From NCBI RefSeq assembly GCF_001434145.1, contig NZ_AZED01000013.1, forward strand, positions 249,630-313,629: a DNA stretch of 64,000 bases, read 5' to 3'. The position numbers and the translations under genes were made by a program. Source of the stretch: Lentilactobacillus otakiensis DSM 19908 = JCM 15040. Its GTDB lineage: Bacteria > Bacillota > Bacilli > Lactobacillales > Lactobacillaceae. This document shows, piece by piece, positions 62,845-64,000 of this stretch. Below the pieces are notes generated by a model that searched no databases, was not told where the DNA came from, and saw only the letters and a list, made by a program, of their open reading frames with translations. Positions within the stretch are counted from its first letter, which is position 1, and each line of letters begins with the position of its first letter.

Positions 62845-63477
62845 ATGATGAGGGGAAAAATCGTTAGGGGCTTGGTTCTTTCTAGTTTAAGCTTAGGATT
62901 ACTTGTCGGAGTTGGCTCTACTTCTAATAGCGGCAATTTTAATGACAATGCTTTTGCTAAGTCCAAGGTTGTAAAGACCAATGCCTTACATACCATAAAT
63001 GATTTATCAGCTAAACATGGGATTCGAACAATCCCAGGAACTAACATCAAGATTAAGACCAAGATTCATCATAAAACATATGGCAATTTATCAGCACAGG
63101 GGGTATTTTATGCCACTATGACTAATGGCCATACTGTCTTTACTTTCCCATATGGTCCATATGTAAAACATGCTCTTGAACAAATTCCTGGGCAAATCTC
63201 AATTACTCAGGCTGAGAATTTAACTAATAATTCTGGGCATTGGCGATTATATTATATTCCTGGCACTGATCCTACTGCTAAGTATGGCAATTGTGCACCA
63301 GTTGTTAAAGGATACAAAAATCGAGCTGACTTAGATTATACTATAATGGATAGTTTTCCTACTACTTTTGGTGATTCTTATTGGCTTAATGAATCAGCAT
63401 ATCTTGTTTCATATTCTAAAAAAATCGTGCTTTTATCAAAAGAAGCTCAGAATAATGCGAATCATTTTAATCGTTAA
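62845..63477 (+). CDS. Secreted protein of unknown function
   Basis: A 210-residue exported protein. Signal segment GLVLSSLSLGLLVGVGS; cleavage may be near AFAKS. The mature part contains AQGVFYATMTNGHTVFTFPYG and GHWRLYYIPGTDPTAKYGNCAPVV with a single Cys. It does not show the RG-x-W start or the NGK module of its neighbours. AAAGGAAG precedes the ATG. Confidence 0.68.
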   Translation: MMRGKIVRGLVLSSLSLGLLVGVGSTSNSGNFNDNAFAKSKVVKTNALHTINDLSAKHGIRTIPGTNIKIKTKIHHKTYGNLSAQGVFYATMTNGHTVFTFPYGPYVKHALEQIPGQISITQAENLTNNSGHWRLYYIPGTDPTAKYGNCAPVVKGYKNRADLDYTIMDSFPTTFGDSYWLNESAYLVSYSKKIVLLSKEAQNNANHFNR

Positions 63478-63526
63478 TCTTAGCAACCTCCAGGGAGATT
63501 TCTTCTCAAATTTTTAAGGCGAATTG

Positions 63527-63546
63527 GATAAAATCTTCATTTTATC
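63527..63546. repeat. GATAAAAT-N4-ATTTTATC palindrome, best copy
   Basis: Perfect 8-bp arms GATAAAAT (63527-63534) and ATTTTATC (63539-63546) with CTTC between. It lies upstream of the hicB-like gene. Confidence 0.7.
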
Positions 63547-63626
63547 TTGATTTCAAGGCATCGCAATTCATACTGAAGTCCTATATACTGGTGGTAATCA
63601 AGCGACTTGAAAGAAGATGCCTAAGT

Positions 63627-63896
63627 ATGAAAAAGCCAAATGTCGTCTCCTACCCTGCCATATTCGACAATCAAAACAATGAAGGTTATTACACTGTAAC
63701 CTTCCCTGACATCCCTGATACTGTCTCACAAGGCAAAACACTGGAAGAAGCCATCCATGAAGCTCCTGACGCAATTGCCATTGCGTTACCTGACTACGAA
63801 AAATATCCTCATTCTAGTGATATTCAACAGATACAAGCTAAAAATCCTGACAAAATTGTTCGGATGGTTAGTGTAAATATGAACGCAAAAATGTAA
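63627..63896 (+). CDS. HicB-like antitoxin, orphan
   Basis: An 89-residue protein of the HicB family: VVSYPAIFDNQNNEGYYTVTFPDIPDTVSQGKTLEEAIHEAPDAIAIAL is the partially degraded RNase H-like fold typical of HicB. The start at 63627 has GAAAGAAG upstream. No hicA (small double-stranded RNA-binding toxin) lies upstream; downstream sequence in the window is only 100 bp. Confidence 0.82.
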   Translation: MKKPNVVSYPAIFDNQNNEGYYTVTFPDIPDTVSQGKTLEEAIHEAPDAIAIALPDYEKYPHSSDIQQIQAKNPDKIVRMVSVNMNAKM

Positions 63897-63943
63897 CAAA
63901 TGAAGTAAATCCATATGTTATACGCAACTGTTGGAGGGATGAA

Positions 63944-64000
63944 TTGGATTATAGTCAATACGTGAGACAGATTTTAAGAGAGATCAAGAACCGCGTTTAG
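63944..64000 (+). CDS. Possible 18-residue ORF at the window edge
   Basis: TTG start 5 nt after GGAGGG; it codes for MDYSQYVRQILREIKNRV and stops exactly at base 64000. It reads like the start of a longer protein, so it may be a truncated gene. An overlapping ATG frame gives only 8 residues. Confidence 0.3.
   Translation: MDYSQYVRQILREIKNRV

Noticed and set aside
1..64000. tRNA, rRNA, insertion sequence or prophage genes
   Set aside because: None recognised on either strand by conserved motifs; transposase and integrase signatures are absent.

Overview
The window looks like chromosomal DNA of a heterofermentative lactobacillus, most likely in or near the Lentilactobacillus buchneri group. 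The reasons are a type II-A Cas9, PyrR and T-box leaders, CcpA (cre) and CcpN-type carbon control, FAD-dependent pyruvate oxidase, PepV-type dipeptidase, an ECF transporter, an LPXTG/Cna_B adhesin, and many small secreted proteins with GW/SH3-like modules. The species is inferred from gene content only. I saw no rRNA, tRNA, insertion sequence, phage or CRISPR array.

Layout. 1-2919: the first 973 codons of cas9 (minus), running off the left edge. 3.1-4.3 kb: a secreted GW-like protein. 4.4-7.4 kb: a trpXYZ-type ABC transporter behind what reads as a ribosome-mediated attenuator: a 12-codon leader peptide with one Trp codon, then a chain of mutually exclusive stems ending in a terminator. 7.7-10.6 kb: a YfcC-family carrier and an M20 dipeptidase. 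10.8-16.8 kb: sugar porter with a cre over its -35, a MarR regulator with a His-rich tail and two identical operators, frameshifted ppdK, and divergent ccpN. 16.9-28 kb: mixed genes (acyltransferase, acetyltransferases, PyrR-controlled uracil permease, PEBP, UspA, CoA-disulfide reductase-like enzyme, secreted SH3-like protein, amino acid permease). 28.2-35.1 kb: TSUP exporter, a four-gene ECF transporter, APC permease and DHA2 exporter. 35.3-35.8 kb: mazEF. 36-44 kb: RecQ, DUF389, alcohol dehydrogenase, LPXTG adhesin and flavodoxin. 44.3-47.1 kb: pyruvate oxidase and an FAD-synthetase paralogue. 47.1-51.5 kb: metNIQ and a YxjG-type methionine synthase, each behind its own T-box with an AUG specifier. 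51.6-56 kb: guanine deaminase, C39-like protein, CAP-domain protein and SDR. 56-64 kb: an accessory stretch with an orphan XRE antitoxin and truncated toxin relic, CadD, YefM-YoeB, five consecutive secreted proteins and an orphan HicB. Palindromes of the form ATAAAAT-N4-ATTTTAT recur between these last genes.

How the genes fit together. Amino acid supply is controlled by RNA leaders (trp attenuator, two Met T-boxes) and pyrimidine uptake by PyrR. Carbon control is visible as cre sites overlapping the -35 of three promoters (sugar porter, pyruvate oxidase, SDR) and as the ccpN/ppdK divergent pair. Pyruvate oxidase sits next to an enzyme likely to make its FAD. The right-hand 8 kb mixes toxin-antitoxin modules, intact or decayed, with lineage-specific secreted proteins.

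The most interesting items are the trp leader-peptide attenuator, the GATAAAAT palindrome family next to the secreted-protein cluster, and a dispersed palindromic element found directly after two transporter genes, with a partial copy elsewhere.
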